The notes beneath the pieces are model-generated. The model saw only the letters and a list, made by a program, of their open reading frames with translations. It ran no database searches and was not told where the DNA came from. DNA of 64,000 bases, from the NCBI GenBank assembly GCA_963744005.1, contig CAVURU010000004.1, forward strand, positions 1,267,834 through 1,331,833. Reading direction: 5' to 3'. Made by a program: the position numbers and the translations under genes. Shown one piece after another: positions 46,223-55,017 of the stretch. How positions within the stretch are numbered: position 1 is the stretch's first letter; every line of letters starts with the position of its first letter. This DNA is from Palsa-504 sp963744005 (GTDB lineage Bacteria > Actinomycetota > Actinomycetes > Streptosporangiales > Streptosporangiaceae).

Positions 46223-47521
46223 ATGACCGCCCCCCTTGACCGCTCCGGCGCCGGTCGCGACCCCGGGGACCGGCTTCCGGTGACCGAGTTCCTGACCGCC
46301 GCCCAGGCCGCCCGCAGGCTGGGCGTCAAGCCCGCCTCGCTCTACGCCTACGTCAGCCGCGGCCTGCTCAGCCGGACCCGGGCCGCCGACGGCCGCGGCA
46401 GCCTGTTCGACCCCGAGGAGGTGGAGCGGCTCGCCCGCCGGGGCCGGCCCCGGCGCCCGGCCGGCGTCGCCGACATCACCGTCGAGTCGGCCATCACCCA
46501 GATCAGCGCCGACCGGCTTCGCTACCGCGGCCTGGACGCCATCCAGCTCGCCGTCACCCGCTCCTTCGAGCACGTCGCCGAGCTCCTCTGGGCCGGCGAG
46601 CTCCCCGAGGATGCCGGGGCTCCCGCCTGGCAGGCCACCCGCGCCGCGCTGGAAGTCGGCCGCGGCGCCCAGGCCGCCCTGCCCGCCGGGGCGCTGCCCC
46701 TCGAGCGGCTCCAGGTCATCGTGCCCGCCATGGCCGCCACCGATCCGCTGCGGGCGCACCTGGACCCGCCGGCGGTCATCGCCGCCGGCCGCAGCATCAT
46801 CGCCGGCCTGGTCGACTGCCTGCCCCCGGCCCGCCCATCGCCGGATTACCCGAATCCAGATAATACGAATCCGGGCTATCCGATCGCGGAGCGGCTGTGG
46901 TCGCGGCTGAGCCCCGGCCGGCCCACCCCGGCCCTGCTCCGCGCCCTGTCGGCCGCGCTGGTGCTGCTGGCCGACCACGAGCTGGCCGCCTCCACCCTGG
47001 CCGCCCGGGCCGCCGCGTCGGTCCGGGCCGATCCCTACGCCGTGGTCCAGACCGGGCTGGCCGCGCTGAGCGGCCCGCTGCACGGCGGGGCGACGCTCGG
47101 CGCCGAGCTGATGCTGGCCGCGGCGGCCGGCCCCGACGACGGGCCCCGGGTGGTCGGCGAGATGCTGCGGCGCGGCGAGCACGTCCCGGGCTTCGGGCAC
47201 GTCGTGTACAAGGCGGGCGACCCCCGCGCCATCCTGCTCCTGGACCTGGTCCGCCGGGCCGCGCCCAAGTCCGGGCAGCTCGCCGTGGCCGACGCCGTGC
47301 TGGCTGAGGTCACCCGCAAGTCCCTGCCCGAGCCGAACACCGACTTTGCCGTGGCCACCCTGGTCCGGGTGGCGGGCATGGTCCGCGGCGCGGGGGAGGT
47401 GATCTTCGCCGTGTCCCGTACCGCCGGGTGGATCGCGCACGCCCTGGAGGCCTACGCCGGCCCGGGCCCCTTGCGGCCCCGCGCCGTCTACACCGGCCGC
47501 CCGCCCGCCGACGGCCCCTGA
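46223..47521 (+). CDS. MerR-HTH / citrate synthase fusion B
   Basis: 432 residues. A helix-turn-helix (LTAAQAARRLGVKPASLYAY, about residues 24-70) precedes a citrate-synthase domain with all catalytic elements visible: PLHGGATLG (His), VPGFGHVVYKAGDPRA (His) and EPNTDFAVA (Asp). It should condense acetyl- or propionyl-CoA with a 2-oxoacid. A short polar insert rich in Pro/Asn/Asp and Tyr (about residues 208-222, PDYPNPDNTNPGYP) is less GC-rich than its neighbours. It is a paralogue of fusion A; paired HTH-citrate synthases are known from Streptomyces. Its 3' end overlaps the convergent sigma-factor gene by 34 bases. Confidence 0.9.
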   Translation: MTAPLDRSGAGRDPGDRLPVTEFLTAAQAARRLGVKPASLYAYVSRGLLSRTRAADGRGSLFDPEEVERLARRGRPRRPAGVADITVESAITQISADRLRYRGLDAIQLAVTRSFEHVAELLWAGELPEDAGAPAWQATRAALEVGRGAQAALPAGALPLERLQVIVPAMAATDPLRAHLDPPAVIAAGRSIIAGLVDCLPPARPSPDYPNPDNTNPGYPIAERLWSRLSPGRPTPALLRALSAALVLLADHELAASTLAARAAASVRADPYAVVQTGLAALSGPLHGGATLGAELMLAAAAGPDDGPRVVGEMLRRGEHVPGFGHVVYKAGDPRAILLLDLVRRAAPKSGQLAVADAVLAEVTRKSLPEPNTDFAVATLVRVAGMVRGAGEVIFAVSRTAGWIAHALEAYAGPGPLRPRAVYTGRPPADGP

Positions 47522-48411
47522 TCCGGGGCCGGCCCCCGGCCCGAAGCGAGCAGGGGCAGCCGCTCCGGGTCGGCCAGTACCTCGATCTCGGCGATCCGGC
47601 CGCCCGTGACGGTGAAGGCGAGGATCGCGAACAGCGTGCCGTCCTGCCAGCTGAGCACCCCGGCGGCCCCGTTGACCAGCACGTGCTGCACGCCCGTCTC
47701 GGGCCGGGAGAACATCACCGCGCGCCCGGCCACCTCGGCCGCGCCGCGGATCACCGGCGCGAAGCCGGGCGGGGCCGCCGCGCCGACGTCGGCCCGCAGC
47801 ACCACATCCGGATCCAGCAGCTCGATCAGCCCGCCGAAGTCCCCGGCCCGCGCGGCGGCCAGGAAGGCGTCCACCACCTCGCGCTGGCGGCTCAGGTCGG
47901 CGTCCGGCCCGACCGAGCCGGACCGGACCCGGCGGCGGGCCCGGCTGGCCAGCATCTTGGCCGCGTCGGGGGTGCGGCCCACGATCGGCCCGATCTCGCT
48001 GAACGGCACCCCGAACAGGTCGTGCAGGACGAAGGCCAGCCGCTCGGCCGGGTTCAGCGTCTCCAGCACCACCAGCAGGGCCATGCCCACCGCGTCCGCG
48101 GTGATCGCCTCGTGCTCCGGGTCGCTGCCGTCGTCGTAGCTGATGACCGGGTCCGGCAGGTGCACCTCCAGCGAGTCCTCCCGCCGGGCCGTCCGCGACC
48201 GGAGCATGTCCAGGCAGATCCGGCCGGTCACCGTGGTCAGCCAGCCGGGCAGGTTGGTGACGTCATCGCCGCCCGCCCGGGCCAGCCGCAGCCACGCCTC
48301 CTGGACCGCGTCGTCCGCCTCGGCCAGCGACCCCAGCATCCGGTACGCCACCGCGCGCAGGTGCCCGCGCTGCTCCTCGAACCGCCGGGCCAGCTCCTGC
48401 TGATCGGCCAT
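47488..48411 (-). CDS. sigJ: ECF41-type sigma factor (SigJ)
   Basis: 307 residues from the ATG at 48411, which has GGAGGAGG upstream; an ATG at 48432 lacks one. Region 2 is LRAVAYRMLGSLAEADDAVQ with WLTTVTGRICLDMLRSR, and region 4 is NPAERLAFVLHDLFGVPFSE. The C-terminal SnoaL-like extension (VVDAFLAAARAGDFGGLIEL, LVNGAAGVL) is the ECF41 hallmark and tunes sigma activity without an anti-sigma factor. ECF41 loci usually carry a carboxymuconolactone decarboxylase or oxidoreductase partner; none is adjacent, so its target may be the divergent small protein or a distant gene. Confidence 0.9.
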   Translation of the reverse strand: MADQQELARRFEEQRGHLRAVAYRMLGSLAEADDAVQEAWLRLARAGGDDVTNLPGWLTTVTGRICLDMLRSRTARREDSLEVHLPDPVISYDDGSDPEHEAITADAVGMALLVVLETLNPAERLAFVLHDLFGVPFSEIGPIVGRTPDAAKMLASRARRRVRSGSVGPDADLSRQREVVDAFLAAARAGDFGGLIELLDPDVVLRADVGAAAPPGFAPVIRGAAEVAGRAVMFSRPETGVQHVLVNGAAGVLSWQDGTLFAILAFTVTGGRIAEIEVLADPERLPLLASGRGPAPDQGPSAGGRPV

Positions 48412-48539
48412 CGTCCCATCCTCCTCCGCCATCGCTGCACCGATGACGAACGGGCCCGCCCGTTGGTAACGCCATGCCCTCCAGCTGCTTCCAATCAGTT
48501 AGACATTAGCTTCGAACTAGCGTCTTCAGCAGGATTAAT

Positions 48540-48560
48540 GGCATGATCAGTGATCATGCC
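48540..48560. promoter_or_regulatory. 21-base perfect palindrome at start of small Cys-rich gene
   Basis: The half-site GGCATGATCA at 48540-48549 and its reverse complement at 48551-48560 flank a single G at 48550. It covers the start codon (ATG 48556) of the small protein and lies in the AT-richer 140-base gap after the sigma-factor gene. It looks like a dimeric repressor operator. Confidence 0.6.
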
Positions 48561-48870
48561 GGTGCCCTTGTTCTCCCGCAAGCCGCAGCACTGCCCGTTC
48601 GGCCACTCGTTGTGGCCCGGCCAGGCCCGGGTCGGCTGGAAACCCTGCATCTGCGCCCCCGCCCGGGAAGGCGCCGAACGCGGCCGGGGCATGGGGCACC
48701 TCATGGTCAGCTGCCAGGCCTGCCACGCCCAGCGCCGGGAGGCCACCTTCTACGAGCCGCCCCACGACGTCCGCTTCCGCCCCGGGGCGGGCGGCCCAGG
48801 ATTAGCGACCCGGCATCACCGGCGCGGCACTACCGGCGCAGGGCGGCCCGCTCCGGCGGCCGGGTCGTGA
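48556..48870 (+). CDS. Small Cys/His-rich (zinc-ribbon-like) protein
   Basis: 104 residues from the ATG at 48556 (GTG at 48550 is an alternative; neither has a clear ribosome site). Two metal-binding-like clusters are visible: CPFGHSL with PCIC, and GHLMVSCQAC, joined by a basic Gly-rich loop. I recall similar short actinobacterial proteins of unknown function but no name. Beyond FYEPPHD the sequence turns into Gly/Arg/Pro-rich low complexity and overlaps the end of the convergent DUF1707 gene, so the true end could be earlier if an indel is present. It may bind nucleic acid or zinc. Confidence 0.65.
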   Translation: MPVPLFSRKPQHCPFGHSLWPGQARVGWKPCICAPAREGAERGRGMGHLMVSCQACHAQRREATFYEPPHDVRFRPGAGGPGLATRHHRRGTTGAGRPAPAAGS

Positions 48871-49441
48871 CCTCGATGGTCCCCTTGTAGGCGAGGCCCT
48901 GGACGCGGATCACCGGGGCGTCGTTCGGCACCCGGTACCCGGGATCGTCCCCGCCCGGGCCCTGGGTCACGCCGAACCCGGTCATCTCCACCCGCACCCC
49001 GGGCGCGACCAGGATCGTGACCGTCGACTTGTACGCCGCCACCCGCAGCGTGGTGACCGGCCCGCTGAACTCGGCGGCCCGCAGGTCCAGCCAGCCGCCG
49101 CCCTTGTAGACCACCGTGGTGTGCCGCTCCGGCACGTGCCAGCGCCCGGCCCGCCGGACCGAGCTCTTCAGCGCGACCGCCAGCCGTCCCGGTCCCCGCC
49201 CGGCCGCCGCCGGGGCCGTCCCCGGCTGTGCTGGCCCGGCCGGCAGGTCCGCCAGCAGGACGTCCAGCTCCGCCCGGGTGCGCGCGGTCAGCGCCGCCCG
49301 CATCCGCTCGTCGAACTCGCCGTCGTCCAGCCGCCCCTCGGCGAAGGCCTGCTGGACCCGCTGCAGCACCACGTCCCGCTCTTGATCCGAGGCCCGCACC
49401 GCCAGGCTCCGGTTGGTCTGCTCCCCGTGCGTCGTCTCCAT
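48830..49441 (-). CDS. DUF1707 protein with LiaF-like C-terminal domain
   Basis: 203 residues. An ATG at 49441 with GGAGGGAG decides the start. The DUF1707 domain is at residues 14-68 (VRASDQERDVVLQRVQQAF, GRLDDGEFDERMRAALTART), followed by a beta-helix-like region (VVYKGGGWLDLRAAEFSGPV, STVTILVAPGVRVEMTGFGV) like the cell-wall-stress domain of LiaF/YvqF proteins. No membrane helix is obvious, unlike the two DUF1707 proteins near 5-6 kb. It may report on envelope state; the role is inferred from family only. Confidence 0.87.
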   Translation of the reverse strand: METTHGEQTNRSLAVRASDQERDVVLQRVQQAFAEGRLDDGEFDERMRAALTARTRAELDVLLADLPAGPAQPGTAPAAAGRGPGRLAVALKSSVRRAGRWHVPERHTTVVYKGGGWLDLRAAEFSGPVTTLRVAAYKSTVTILVAPGVRVEMTGFGVTQGPGGDDPGYRVPNDAPVIRVQGLAYKGTIEVTTRPPERAALRR

Positions 49442-49520
49442 CGCGCTCCCTCCGGACTCGATTCGCGACGAGACATATCTTAACTCAGCCGCCCCGGACA
49501 CTGTCCTGGGGCCGTCCGGC

Positions 49521-49580
49521 TTTCATGATCGTGGGCACTTTTGGTGCGTATACGGCCCTAACTGCCCGCGATCATGGAAA
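49521..49580. repeat. Imperfect inverted repeat, REP/MITE-like (TTTCATGATCGTGGGCA arms)
   Basis: Arm 1 (49521-49537) and arm 2 (49563-49580, TGCCCGCGATCATGGAAA) pair with one insertion and one mismatch around a 25-base loop. It lies between the DUF1707 promoter and the TPR gene stop. Palindromes with a CATGATCG core of this kind recur between genes in many actinomycete genomes, so it is probably one copy of a dispersed family and may act as a terminator. Confidence 0.6.
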
Positions 49581-49599
49581 CCCAGGACGCAGGCGAGAG

Positions 49600-50638
49600 C
49601 TACTTGTTCTTGCGGGCCGCGGACCGGAGCGCGGCGAAGGAGGCCAGCCGGGCCACGACGGTGATGATAACCGCGATCGGCAGCATCTCGGCCAGATCGA
49701 GCCGGGGCGTGAACGCGACGATGCCGAACGCCGTCGCGACCCCGCCCACGGCCAGTGCCAGCGCCGCCGCGACCCGGGGGGCGCGCAGCGTCCGGCGCAC
49801 CAGCCGGCGAGCCTCGCGCGGCAGCCGCAGCACCACCCAGGCGAAGCCCGCCGCCGTCGCCACGGCCAGCGATCCGATGCCGATCGCGAACGGCAGCCTG
49901 CTCACGTGGGTCACCGCGGGCACCCAGATCAGGACCAGCGCGATCAGCGTGAAGACATAGATGGTCCGGGACACGGTGCGCAGGATGACCACGTCGATGT
50001 TCCGGGCGTAGATCAGCTCGTCCGGCGTGGCCCGGGCCGCGGACAGGAAGTGCGTGATGGCGCCGACCGGGTCGTTGCGCCGCAGCCGGATCCGGCCCAG
50101 CTCGTTCATCGCGCCGCTGTGCGCCGGGTCCAGCGCCAGGGCCCGCTCCTGGTGCTCACGGGCCCCGGCCAGGTTCCCGCGGGCCAGGCTCACCTTGCCC
50201 GACAGGAAGTGCACGTCCGGCTCGTCCGGGGCCAGGGCCCGCGCCCGGGCCGCCGCGTCCGCCGCGGTCGGCAGCCGCTGCGCGGCCAGCGCCGCCTGGG
50301 CCAGGCACACGTGCGCCTGCCAGTAGGTCGGGGCCAGCCGGGCACGCCTGGTGCGCCGCGCGCAGCGCGTTGTTGTAGTGCCCCAGGTGGACCAGGGCGT
50401 TGCTGGCCAGCCGGTGCGGCCACTCATCGGCCGGATCCAGGGCCACCGCCCGGTTGGCCGCATCGACGGCTTCGGCGAACCGGTTCGCGCCCAGGTGGGC
50501 CCGCGCCATCAGGCACCAGGCCCGGGCGCTGTCCGGTTCGGCCGCGACCACCTGAGCCAGCAGCCGCGCTGCTTCGTCATACCGCTTGACGTCGAGCATC
50601 GCCGCGGCGCGGGCCAGCTCCTGCCGCAGCTCGATCAC
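49600..50638 (-). CDS. TPR membrane protein, single frameshift
   Basis: 345 residues after correction. The N-terminal part (MIELRQELARAAAMLDVKRY, NALVHLGHYNNALRAAHQA) is TPR repeats; one extra base in the G run at 50340-50342 shifts the frame, and the TPR series continues in the second frame (RLAPTYWQAHVCLAQAALAA to ALDPAHSGAMNELGRIRLRR). It ends with four hydrophobic helices (TIYVFTLIALVLIWVPAV and others) and a basic tail. It starts 10 bases after the stop of the TPR-AAA ATPase gene, so the two probably form a pair in which the membrane protein recruits or senses substrates for the ATPase. Confidence 0.8.
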
Positions 50639-50648
50639 GGCCAGCGGC

Positions 50649-51959
50649 TCACAACAGCCGCCGTTTGCGGAGGTAGGCCGCCAGGTCGTCGTAGGCGCCG
50701 CCCTCGTTGGCGAACAACGCGACGTTGCGGGCGGTGTCGAACCAGGCGCCCAGCGACGGCTTGACCTCGCCGATCGCGGCTTCGAGGTCGGGCAGGCCGA
50801 TCATCCGCGGCTCGCCGCGCTGGACCGAGTCCAGCAGGGCCCGTTCGGCGGCCGTCTCGCAGATGTGCGCGATGTCGGCGCCGGAGTACCCGTCGGTCTG
50901 CCGGGCCAGCCGGGCCAGGTCGATGCCCGCCACCGGCCGGTCCTTGAGGTGGTAGCGGAACACGCCCTCGCGGGCCGCCGCGTCCGGCGGCAGCACCAGC
51001 AGCGTCCGGTCGAACCGGCCGGGCCGGCGCAGCGCGCTGTCCACGTCCCACGGGTGGTTGGTCGCGGCCAGCAGGAACACGCCCTCATTGTTGCCCGAGA
51101 TGTCATCCAGCTCCAGCAGCAGCTGGTTCACCGCGCTGCGCATCGGAGTGTTCCGCAGCTGCGAGCGCTTCTGCCCGATCGCGTCGACCTCGTCCAGGAA
51201 CAGCACGCATGGCGCGTTCCGCCGGGCGATCTCGAACAGCTCGTGGATGTTCCGCTCGCTCTGCCCGACGAACATGTCGATGATGTCCGCGAAGGAGACG
51301 GCGATGAACTTCGCGCCCAGCTCGCCCGCCACCGCGCGGGCGATGAACGTCTTGCCGCAGCCCGGCGGCCCGTACAGCAGCAGCCCGCCGCGCAGCGACT
51401 TGCCGTACAGCCGCCTCAGGTCCGGGTTGCGCATCGGGGCCAGGAAGGCCGCCTCCAGCCGCTGCTTGACCTCGGTCAGGCCGGCCACGTCCGCCAGCGT
51501 CAGGCCGGCCTGCTCGGCGTCATAAGCGTCCGGCTCGCCCGGGCCGCCAGATTCGCCCTCGCCGACGAACATGGCGGGCAGCACGTCGCGCAGCTCGTCC
51601 TCGGCCTGCGACCAGTCAAAGCCTGACGGCCGGGCTCCAGTTGCGTCCCCGCCCGGACTGGCGGGCGCGATGGGCGGCGGGTGAGCCACCGTCCGTTCGG
51701 CCGAATGACCCGTCTCGCCTGCGGCGGCCGGGCCCGCGGCCTCAGCCGGGGTCGCTGGGCCGACGCCCGAGGTGAGCAGGCCCAGGGCCGTCTCGTTGCC
51801 CGGATCACGCTGCAGGATGGCACCCAGCTGCCGGACCGCCTCGTCGCGCAGGCCGCTGCTGAGCAGCAGCGTGGCCAGGTGCAGGCGCAGCGGCACGTCG
51901 TCGGGCATCGCCTCCACCGCCCTGCGGAGGCTGTCCAGCACGGTGGGTTCGGGTTCCAT
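50649..51959 (-). CDS. TPR-AAA ATPase (CDC48/FtsH-like single domain)
   Basis: 436 residues. Residues 5-65 are TPR-like helices (LRRAVEAMPDDVPLRLHLAT), then a low-complexity linker, then an AAA module: Walker A GPPGCGKT (K203), pore-loop region FIAVSFADIIDMFVGQSERN, Walker B CVLFLDEVDA, sensor 1 LLAATNHPWDVD, arginine finger RRPGRFDR. There is no protease or second AAA ring. It should be a hexameric unfoldase or remodeller acting with the TPR membrane protein encoded after it. It is the first gene of its operon; a promoter likely lies in 51960-52067. Confidence 0.9.
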   Translation of the reverse strand: MEPEPTVLDSLRRAVEAMPDDVPLRLHLATLLLSSGLRDEAVRQLGAILQRDPGNETALGLLTSGVGPATPAEAAGPAAAGETGHSAERTVAHPPPIAPASPGGDATGARPSGFDWSQAEDELRDVLPAMFVGEGESGGPGEPDAYDAEQAGLTLADVAGLTEVKQRLEAAFLAPMRNPDLRRLYGKSLRGGLLLYGPPGCGKTFIARAVAGELGAKFIAVSFADIIDMFVGQSERNIHELFEIARRNAPCVLFLDEVDAIGQKRSQLRNTPMRSAVNQLLLELDDISGNNEGVFLLAATNHPWDVDSALRRPGRFDRTLLVLPPDAAAREGVFRYHLKDRPVAGIDLARLARQTDGYSGADIAHICETAAERALLDSVQRGEPRMIGLPDLEAAIGEVKPSLGAWFDTARNVALFANEGGAYDDLAAYLRKRRLL

Positions 51960-52067
51960 GCATCCGTCCGGGTGTTTCGCTTGTGTCAGTAGTTCGATGG
52001 TCTTTACAGAGTAGTGCCGAACCGTCCCGGTCCCGCTTCGCCTCCGGCGGGTGATGAACTACCGCGA

Positions 52068-52655
52068 TCAGGTCCACAGGGAGGTGACGCTGACGCCCAG
52101 CTCGGCCAGCAGGCGCCGCAGCAGCGGCAGGGACAGGCCGAGCACCGTGCCGTGGTCGCCGTCGATTCCGTCCACGAACCAGCCGCCGCGGCCGTCCAGC
52201 GTGAACGCCCCGGCCACCGCGAGCGGCTCGCCCGACGCGACGTAGGCCGCGACCTCCTCCGGCGACGGCGTGCCGAACCGCACCGTGGTGGCCGCCACCG
52301 CGGCGGACCGCTGGCCGGTGGCGGCGTTGATCACGCAGTGCCCGGTGACCAGGGTCCCCGTCCGGCCCGACATGTCCCGCCAGCGCTCGGCCGCCTCAGC
52401 CGCCGAGGCGGGCTTGCCCAGCGGCCGCCCGTCCAGGTCGAGCAGCGAGTCGCAGCCGATGACCAGGCCGTCTGACCGTCCGGACGCCACCGCCTGCGCC
52501 TTGGCCTGGGCCAGCAGTCCGGCCAGCTCAACGGGCGTGGCCGCGGTGAACGCGGTCTCGTCGACGCCGCTGACGATGACCTCCGGGTCGAGGCCCGCGC
52601 CGCGCAGCAGCGCGAGCCGGGCTGGGGACGCGGAGGCCAGCACGATCGTGGTCAC
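52068..52655 (-). CDS. maf: Maf-like nucleoside triphosphate pyrophosphatase
   Basis: 195 residues, the family size. The N-terminal IVLASASPARLALLRGAGLD is the Maf substrate loop, VIGCDSLLDLDGRPLGKPAS carries the catalytic Asp, and GAFTLDGRGGWFVDGIDGD is the conserved C-terminal block. Maf proteins hydrolyse non-canonical or canonical NTPs and affect septum formation. In actinomycetes the gene often sits with accA/accD genes, which are not seen here. It follows the J-domain gene by 22 bases on the same strand, so it may be in that operon. Confidence 0.93.
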   Translation of the reverse strand: MTTIVLASASPARLALLRGAGLDPEVIVSGVDETAFTAATPVELAGLLAQAKAQAVASGRSDGLVIGCDSLLDLDGRPLGKPASAAEAAERWRDMSGRTGTLVTGHCVINAATGQRSAAVAATTVRFGTPSPEEVAAYVASGEPLAVAGAFTLDGRGGWFVDGIDGDHGTVLGLSLPLLRRLLAELGVSVTSLWT

Positions 52656-52677
52656 GGGACCAGACCTTACGCCTGCC

Positions 52678-53148
52678 TCACCGCTCCGGCGGGGGAGCCA
52701 GGTCCCGGCGCGCGGCCACCGCGAGCCAGCCGATCAGGCCGCCGATGTCGAACGCGGCCGTGACCCGGCCGCCGATCAGCGCGCGGGCGGCCAGGCACAG
52801 CGCCAGGGTGACCGCGGCCCGGATCAGCAGCCGCCCCGGCCGGCCGTGCCGGATCCGGGCGGGCAGCCACGCCAGCCAGCGCAGCACGGCCGTCGGCCCT
52901 CGCACCCAGCGGCGCGCCGGGTCCGGGCTGGCCTGGTCGGCCAGGTCGGCGTACGCCTCGCTGCGCCCCCAAGGCGCGCGCAGCTCGGCGTAGGCGGCGC
53001 TGGCCCGGGCGTACTGCGCCGGGTCGCCGCCGTCGGGCCGGTCCGGGTGGGTGGCCGCGGCGACGGACCGCCAGGCGGCGCTGACCTCCTCGTCGGCCAG
53101 GTCGGGACGGACGGGCAGGCCCAGCGCCTCGAACGGGTCGCCGCTCAC
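52678..53148 (-). CDS. Membrane J-domain protein
   Basis: 156 residues from the GTG at 53148. The N-terminal J domain is short but carries the HPD motif (H34-P35-D36 in AATHPDRPDGG) between a helix (DEEVSAAWRSV) and a third helix (YARASAAYAELRAP). The C-terminal half has one or two membrane helices (LLIRAAVTLALCLAARALI and GLIGWLAVAARR). It would recruit Hsp70 (DnaK) to the membrane. Its start overlaps the stop of the TraG-like ATPase (GTGA), indicating a coupled assembly factor for that ATPase. Confidence 0.85.
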   Translation of the reverse strand: MSGDPFEALGLPVRPDLADEEVSAAWRSVAAATHPDRPDGGDPAQYARASAAYAELRAPWGRSEAYADLADQASPDPARRWVRGPTAVLRWLAWLPARIRHGRPGRLLIRAAVTLALCLAARALIGGRVTAAFDIGGLIGWLAVAARRDLAPPPER

Positions 53149-55017
53149 GGGCCGGGTCCGGGCCCGAAGATGTCGTCCAGGTCAACCGGCGCGGCGGGCG
53201 GCCAGGCCGCCGCGCCGGGCTCGCGGCGGGGCTCGGGCACCGGGGCCGCGGGCTCGCCCGAGGCCGGCGGCAGCAGCGTGAGCGGCGACGGCTTGGGCCG
53301 GGCGACCTGCACGAACGTCGCCGAGCCCCGGTGGATGTAGCACGCCTGGCCGACGCCCAGCCGGCGGACGAGCTCCGGGTCGGCGGACCAGGCCCGCTGA
53401 AGCCTGGTCGTGCCCTCCTCCGGCCAGGGCCTGCCGGTGAGCCGCTGCGCGGTGTCCAGGACCCGGCGGGTCCCGGCCAGCTCGATCAGCGGCTCGGGAC
53501 GCGGGGTCTGCAGGACGAAGATGCCGCCGTCGGCGGTGGCCGCGATCCGGTACCGCTCGTCCTCCGACGCGCCGAGCCCCTCCCAGGACTGGGCGCTGAC
53601 CTGCACGCCGATGCCCAGGGAACGGCCCCGCTCGTACAGGTTCGACAGCGGGACCCGGCCGGAGACCGCGGAGTAGTCGTCGGCGGCCAGCAGGATGGCC
53701 CGGGGCTCGCCGTCCAGCCGGGCGGCGGCGTGCGCGGCCAGCTCGGTCAGGGCCATGGCCTGGGCCTCGGCCACGGACGCCTCGCTGGTCCCCTCCAGGA
53801 TGCAGTACCAGGCGTCCGCCTCGGCCAGCGTGCCCGGCCCGTCCAGGCCCGGGCCGAGCCGGGCGAGCAGGGTCGCGTAGCGGAGCTGGATGTCGGGCAC
53901 CTGCCGGGCCGCGGCGCGGGCCCAGGCCGTCTCCCGGGGATGCCGCCCGTCGCCCCACGCGCGCTCCAGCCAGCGGGGCTCCAGCCGGTCCAGGAACCCG
54001 GCCGCGCTGGCGGGCGGGCCGTCCGGCGCCGTCACGGCCAGGGTGACCACGGCCTGCAGCACGTCGGCGTAGTAGGCGGCGGCGCCGGTCCCGGAGTCGA
54101 TCAGCTGGTACAGCAGCACGGCCAGCTCGGCGGGCGGGAGGTCCCACAGGGACAGCCGGGCCTCGTCCGGCCAGACCGCCACCCGCCGCGCTCCCGCCCC
54201 GTACAGCAGCCGCCGGGTCCGGTCGGCCTTGCGGCGGGCGTCCCGGCCGCCCTTGCAGTCCAGCACGATCAGCAGCGGCCGGGCTGCCCCGCCCGGCTCG
54301 TTCCTGCTTGATGCGGGCGGTGAACCAGCCGGCCCACAGCCTGATCATCAGGTTGGTCTTCCCGCTGCCGGTGGCGCCCACGATGACCATGTGCCGGCCG
54401 CAGGCCGCGGCGGGCACGCTGAACACCGGCTGCCAGCGGCGGCCCACGGCCCGGATGGTCCCGCCGACCGGGATCGCCTCGTCCCGGGCCAGCAGCGGGA
54501 CCGCGCCGGGGGCCTTGATGCGTCCCTGAGCCGAGCGGACCTGCCGCTTCCACTGCCGGGTGTCGAACCTGACCGGGGCCGACGCCGTCAGCCCGCGCAG
54601 CCCGGCCGCGACCGCGTAGCCCCGCCACGCCCAGGCCAGCCCGGCCAGCGCCAGCCCGGCCGGCACCGCGGCCGGAGCGGTCAGCGCGAACCAGCGGGCC
54701 AGGCCGAGGGCGCCGGTCCGCTGCCACTCGCGGGCCGCGGACCGTGCCGATGACCGGGCCGCGGCCCAGCCCGGCGAGCGGGCCTCGGCCGCGGCCAGCC
54801 AGGCCGCGGTCAGCGGCAGCGCCCAGGCCGCCGCCCGGTACAGCCGGGCCGGCGGCCAGCCCCGCCACCACGCGGCGAGATACCCGGCCGCCGCGACGGC
54901 CGTCACCGGCCAGGCGACCGCGGCCATCGAGGCCAGCGCCAGCCACCCGGCCGCCCTGGCCGCCGCGCGGACCAGCCAGCGGCCCGTGGCCAGCTTCAGC
55001 CAGCCCCACATCGTCAT
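53145..55017 (-). CDS. TraG/VirD4/FtsK-like membrane ATPase, single frameshift
   Basis: 623 residues after correction. It starts MTMWGWLKLA and has two or three membrane helices near residues 25-75 and 110-132, a Walker A VIVGATGSGKTNLMIRLWAG (K220), and then in the second frame PLLIVLDCKGGRDARR (Walker B), LLAADDYSAVSGR, and GIGVQVSAQSWEG (typical of DNA-pumping ATPases). One extra base in CC at 54303-54304 separates the parts. It should move or couple DNA at the membrane, as in conjugation or segregation. Its start overlaps the replication-relaxation stop as ATGA. Confidence 0.83.
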
